Positions 30,851 to 34,272 of a DNA stretch of 34,272 nucleotides are shown here, piece after piece. Origin of the DNA: Methanobacteriaceae archaeon (GTDB lineage Archaea > Methanobacteriota > Methanobacteria > Methanobacteriales > Methanobacteriaceae). The translations under genes were made by a program, and so were the position numbers. The notes beneath the pieces are model-generated. The model had not been told where the DNA came from. It ran no database searches and was given only the letters and a program-made list of their open reading frames with translations. Position 1 is the stretch's first letter; the number at the start of each line of letters is the position of its first letter. Location of the stretch: positions 1 to 34,272 of the forward strand of contig DAHVOW010000017.1 of assembly GCA_027318585.1 (NCBI GenBank), in the 5' to 3' direction.

Positions 30851-32974
30851 ATGTTCGAAACAAACAAACTCAATATCAAAAAATTCCTGGCATTACTGCT
30901 ATTAACGCTTCTTTTAACAGATCTGTCCATTGTCCTAGATTTACCTGTGCTAAAACCCGTTTTAAGCTTTTTATTTTTCACCATTGTACCTGGTTTATTA
31001 ATATTTTTAGTTCTAAAACCTACCCAGATGGAGTTACTAAAAAAATTCGTGATGTGGGTGGGTTTGAGTATTTTCCTCCTGATGAGTGTCGGACTTTTAC
31101 TCAACAGTTTATATCCCCTGATACTGGAGCCATTAACATTAACACCAGTCTTAGTAGCCTTAAATATGGTTTTAATGGTTTTAATCAGCATAGTTTACTG
31201 GCGAAACAGAAATGACTTTGAAATCTGTGATCTTTTTAATTTTAAGTTAATTTTAAAGGATAAATTAGTTTCTCCTTTAATCTTTCCTTTTTTATTACCA
31301 TTATTGGCAATTCTGGGAACCCATTTAATGAACACCACCCAGAACAACATCCTGCTTTTAATAATGCTGTTTTTGATACCATTATACCTGGTAGCTATTG
31401 TTTATCTGCAAAAAAAAGTCCACTGGGCCACTTATCCACTGGCACTGTGGTTAATTAGCCTCAGCCTGCTTTTAATGTATGGTTTAACCTCCACCTACCT
31501 AATGGGACGGGATGTTCATCTGGAGTACTACTGTTACCAGTTAAGCCTTTCCAACTTCCACTGGGATTTGAATGCCTACTACAATTCTTACAATGCCTGT
31601 ATCAGTATTAATATCCTGCCACTCATATACCACGTGCTGTCAGGTGTAAAGGGAGAATACGTCTTTAAAGTCTTCATGGCCCTTATAGGATCCTTAATTC
31701 CACTTATAGTCTACCTGGTGGCAAAAAAGTACCTCCCCCGGAGATATGCCTTCTTTGCCGGAATCCTATTTACTTTTCAACTCTTCTTCATAAGTCTATT
31801 AGGAGCAGTCCGACAGGAAATAGCCATTCTATTTTTCTTTTTGACCATTATGGTGGTGTTTGACTTCCAAATAAATAAGTCGGCCAAAAAGGTTCTTACC
31901 GTGATTTTTATTGTTTCCACACTTATCTCCCATTACTCTACGGCTTACGTGGCCTTCGTGCTCATCCTGCCCATTTTACTTTTACCCTTCTTTAAAGGTT
32001 TGATTAAAGACCGGAAGCTGGTCTTCACTAATATGGACATCATTTTCATCTCCCTAGCCTTCATTCTGGTATGGTATCTGTTGGTGGCCAAAGTACAGTT
32101 TGCCAGTGGGGCTCAGGTCATTGGCCGAACCGTGGCTGCATCTGCAGCCGGAGGAGGGGGAACAACTTCGGCTTTGATAGCTACCCGGGGGGCTTACGTA
32201 CTGGGTGTTCTGGGCGTGGTTTTAAAATCTCTTCCCAACACCATCAGTGTCCTAGTTCACGATGTCATGTTCGCCACCATCCTGGTGGGCCTTTACACCA
32301 TCCTACGCAGATACAGAGATTATAAAGAAAAATTCGGAACCCAATTTCTACTGGGAATAGTAATATCCATGAGTCTTTTAGTCTTATTCGTGGCCCTGCC
32401 CTACATATCCATTGCCTACGATGCTTCCCGGTTATTCTTCCAGTTAATAATATTCTTAGCCCCGGTTTTCATCATCGGTTGTATGACCCTAGCCCGGTGG
32501 ATAAAAAAGCCAAAATGGGATGTGGTAGTAATTTTAATTCTCTTAATCTCCCTTTTTACCTGTGTAACCTACCTGCAATACAGTCTACTGGGCACCCCTT
32601 ACTCAGCCCAGTACGAGAATGACAGCATCATCCGGCAGGAACTGTACATCTACCATAGCGAGATTAAATCATCCCAGTGGCTTTATAATTATGGTCAGGA
32701 TGATCTGACCATATATTCAGATGGAAGAGAGGTTGCCAGATTTTTCACAGCTTATGGGGGAAATATTCAGAATAGGAAAATAAACGACTCATTCTTTGGT
32801 TGGAACCAGACTATCAATGCCGGATACATATTCCTGGGATACGTGAACGTCCATAACAATAGGATTATTGATATTGGAAATGATATTATCAGTGTGGATA
32901 TGTCCCCCTATTCCAATTTGTTCGAGAGAAAGAGCCGAATCTATGATAATGGAGGAAGCCAGGTATGGTGGTAA
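30851..32974 (+). CDS. Large polytopic membrane protein, DUF2206/GT-C-like
   Basis: A 707-aa membrane protein with many hydrophobic helices (about 15) and a soluble C-terminal domain of roughly 100 residues. Its first large loop has GRDVHLEY (D221, H223, E225), placed like the acidic catalytic loop of GT-C glycosyltransferases. Its N-terminus resembles DUF1616/DUF2206 archaeal proteins found in surface-glycan clusters. It probably uses a polyprenyl-linked sugar outside the membrane; this function is inferred. I chose the ATG at 30851 with GGGTGA 8 bases upstream over a GTG inside that SD. It overlaps the next GT4 gene by 10 bases, so they are co-transcribed. No signal for cleavage is seen. 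Confidence 0.8.
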   Translation: MFETNKLNIKKFLALLLLTLLLTDLSIVLDLPVLKPVLSFLFFTIVPGLLIFLVLKPTQMELLKKFVMWVGLSIFLLMSVGLLLNSLYPLILEPLTLTPVLVALNMVLMVLISIVYWRNRNDFEICDLFNFKLILKDKLVSPLIFPFLLPLLAILGTHLMNTTQNNILLLIMLFLIPLYLVAIVYLQKKVHWATYPLALWLISLSLLLMYGLTSTYLMGRDVHLEYYCYQLSLSNFHWDLNAYYNSYNACISINILPLIYHVLSGVKGEYVFKVFMALIGSLIPLIVYLVAKKYLPRRYAFFAGILFTFQLFFISLLGAVRQEIAILFFFLTIMVVFDFQINKSAKKVLTVIFIVSTLISHYSTAYVAFVLILPILLLPFFKGLIKDRKLVFTNMDIIFISLAFILVWYLLVAKVQFASGAQVIGRTVAASAAGGGGTTSALIATRGAYVLGVLGVVLKSLPNTISVLVHDVMFATILVGLYTILRRYRDYKEKFGTQFLLGIVISMSLLVLFVALPYISIAYDASRLFFQLIIFLAPVFIIGCMTLARWIKKPKWDVVVILILLISLFTCVTYLQYSLLGTPYSAQYENDSIIRQELYIYHSEIKSSQWLYNYGQDDLTIYSDGREVARFFTAYGGNIQNRKINDSFFGWNQTINAGYIFLGYVNVHNNRIIDIGNDIISVDMSPYSNLFERKSRIYDNGGSQVWW

Positions 32975-34140
32975 CTGACCATAATAACCTCCCAAAAAAC
33001 AGGATACTATTTATCCATCACACTGCCATGTGGTACCGTAAGCCCTTTTTCCAGCTTTTAGGCCAATCATATCCGGTCGAATTCCTGTTCACCAATGTGG
33101 AGGGGTATAACCAGACCTATGACACCCAGTTTTCCCAAAAGATAGCGGGTATGGAGGGGTTAAATTACCGGGTGGTGCCTAAAAGGTTTGGTGTAGCCTG
33201 GGGTGCCATTAGAAGGGTTCTGGGTGATTATGATGTTTTTGTAGGGGGAAGTTGGGATACTCCCTCTGATCTATTTGAAACTGTTTTTTATTTTGTGATT
33301 GTTAAATTAAGGAGTAAGCCATTTATCCTGTGGAGGGAGGATTGGGATTGGAAGGTCCATTCTCTCAAGCGAAGAATGGTGAAGTTGTTTGCCGGTTTTT
33401 TTAGTCGCCATGCTGATGCGGTACTAGTGCCTGGAACTAAGCACCGCGATTTTTTTTCTAAAATGGGCGTAAGTGCGGAAAAAATCTTTATAATGCCCAA
33501 TGTGAGTAATATCGCCCTGAAAGACCAGGATTACCTTCTTAAGGATCAAATTATCCGGGAGAACAAGTTGGAGGGTAAAAAAGTGGTTTTATTTGTGGGG
33601 CGTCTTATCGATCTTAAAGGTGTCCAGTATCTTCTCCCGGCATTTGCGAAGTTAAAAAAGAAGATGAATAATGTGGAGTTATTTATTCTGGGTGATGGTG
33701 AATGCCGGGAGGAGCTGGAAACTATCTCCCGAAAACTGAAGATAGATAGTGAGGTTCATTTCATGGGAAACATTGATAATGAACTTCTTGGAGCCTACTA
33801 CATGCTTTCTAACCTCTTTGTTCTCCCTTCCATAACTACCTACTATGCAGATGCCTGTCCCCTGGTGGTGAACGAGGCCATGTACTTTGGAAAACCCGTG
33901 GTAACCAGTGATGCGGTGGGAACCACCTTCATGATCGAGGATGGAGTTAATGGTTACGTGGTGGAGGAGAGAAACGCGGAAGCCCTCTTCCAGGCCATGT
34001 ACCGGATACTATCCGATGACCATCGGGAAAAGAAGATGGGAAAAGTTTCTAAAATGATTATAGACCAGGGGTTCACCTATCAGAATATGATGGAAGGCTT
34101 TAATCAGGCCATGGAATATATAAAAAGGAATACTAAATAG
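32965..34140 (+). CDS. GT4 family glycosyltransferase (variant EX7E)
   Basis: GT-B enzyme of 391 aa with an atypical N-terminus. The GGxE donor loop is not evident, and it begins RILFIHHTAMWYRKPFFQLL, like a group of archaeal/bacterial GTs that act after WxxP...WREDW (FILWREDWDWK). The C-terminal domain is clear: VVLFVGRLIDLKGVQYLLPA and LFILGDGECREELE. In the E-x7-E motif the first Glu is replaced by Asp (ADACPLVVNEA). GGAGGA lies 8 bases before the ATG, which overlaps the end of the previous gene by 10 bases. Activity is likely, the sugar unknown. Confidence 0.88.
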   Translation: MVVTDHNNLPKNRILFIHHTAMWYRKPFFQLLGQSYPVEFLFTNVEGYNQTYDTQFSQKIAGMEGLNYRVVPKRFGVAWGAIRRVLGDYDVFVGGSWDTPSDLFETVFYFVIVKLRSKPFILWREDWDWKVHSLKRRMVKLFAGFFSRHADAVLVPGTKHRDFFSKMGVSAEKIFIMPNVSNIALKDQDYLLKDQIIRENKLEGKKVVLFVGRLIDLKGVQYLLPAFAKLKKKMNNVELFILGDGECREELETISRKLKIDSEVHFMGNIDNELLGAYYMLSNLFVLPSITTYYADACPLVVNEAMYFGKPVVTSDAVGTTFMIEDGVNGYVVEERNAEALFQAMYRILSDDHREKKMGKVSKMIIDQGFTYQNMMEGFNQAMEYIKRNTK

Positions 34141-34272
34141 AAGAAAACTTAAATTAAACTCTTCAACCCTTTAACAAGACTAACAGGTGCAATTTAATAA
34201 TTTGCAGCACATAAAGAGGCAGATATCGGTAATAATCCTGGTTATTGGCTTTGAGAAAGGTTAAGTTGGATT
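34141..34272 (+). other. Non-coding right end of window
   Basis: AT-rich 132 bases after the last GT4 gene with no convincing gene, hairpin or promoter. A TTG at 34266 behind AAGGTTAA could start a next gene outside the window, but this cannot be judged. Confidence 0.3.

Noticed and set aside
1..34272. CRISPR array, insertion sequence, prophage or rRNA
   Set aside because: No regularly spaced repeats, transposase, integrase, phage structural gene or rRNA-like sequence was seen anywhere in the window.

Overview
The window reads as part of the chromosome of a hydrogenotrophic methanogenic archaeon, most likely Methanobacteriales (Methanobacterium-like). The evidence is a methanogenesis-marker Mmp10-type radical SAM protein, cyclic 2,3-diphosphoglycerate synthetase, a thermosome subunit, the archaeal primase pair PriS/PriL, the archaeal-type entry to the shikimate pathway (ADTH synthase plus 3-dehydroquinate synthase II), archaeal-class CCA transferase, and TATA-box promoters with Shine-Dalgarno sites resembling GGAGGTGA. 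No rRNA, tRNA, CRISPR array, transposase or phage gene was found.

Layout. (1) Bases 1-2.79 kb are very AT-rich. They hold a membrane-anchored Ser/Thr kinase running off the left edge, a small membrane-anchored protein and the Mmp10-like enzyme. (2) 2.8-6.9 kb, minus strand: thermosome, then a UPF0058 / cDPG synthetase / peptide-deformylase-like operon. (3) 6.9-7.2 kb is an intergenic region crowded with GGTA/TACC inverted repeats, followed by hisD. (4) 8.7-12.0 kb: aspartyl-tRNA synthetase, a HI0933-type flavoprotein, and a coiled-coil membrane protein on the minus strand. (5) 12.2-14.7 kb: methyltransferase-like protein, AroA' and AroB'. (6) 14.7-16.9 kb: RNA 2',3'-cyclic phosphodiesterase (ThpR) and CCA transferase. 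(7) 17.0-19.4 kb, minus: primase small and large subunits. (8) 19.7-24.7 kb, plus: metG overlapping a DUF530-type protein, a tandem Hin-like HTH protein, and a MraY/Alg7-type glycosyl-phosphate transferase. (9) 24.8-25.7 kb, minus: two pilin-like secreted proteins, divergent from a THUMP-protein operon at 25.8-27.1 kb. (10) 27.2-34.1 kb, plus: a surface-glycan block of one GT2, three GT4 enzymes and a large polytopic GT-C-like protein.

Much of the middle is an information-processing neighbourhood (aspS, metG, cca, thpR, priS, priL), and several of those genes begin with TTG behind a strong Shine-Dalgarno site. The right third concerns the cell surface: a lipid-carrier sugar-phosphate transferase, pilin-like proteins and glycosyltransferases, probably for S-layer/pilin glycosylation or another cell-wall glycan. 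The least explained items are the deformylase-like protein with intact metal ligands, the stacked inverted repeats before hisD, the catalytic-domain-less tandem Hin-type HTH protein, and the THUMP operon facing the pilin pair.
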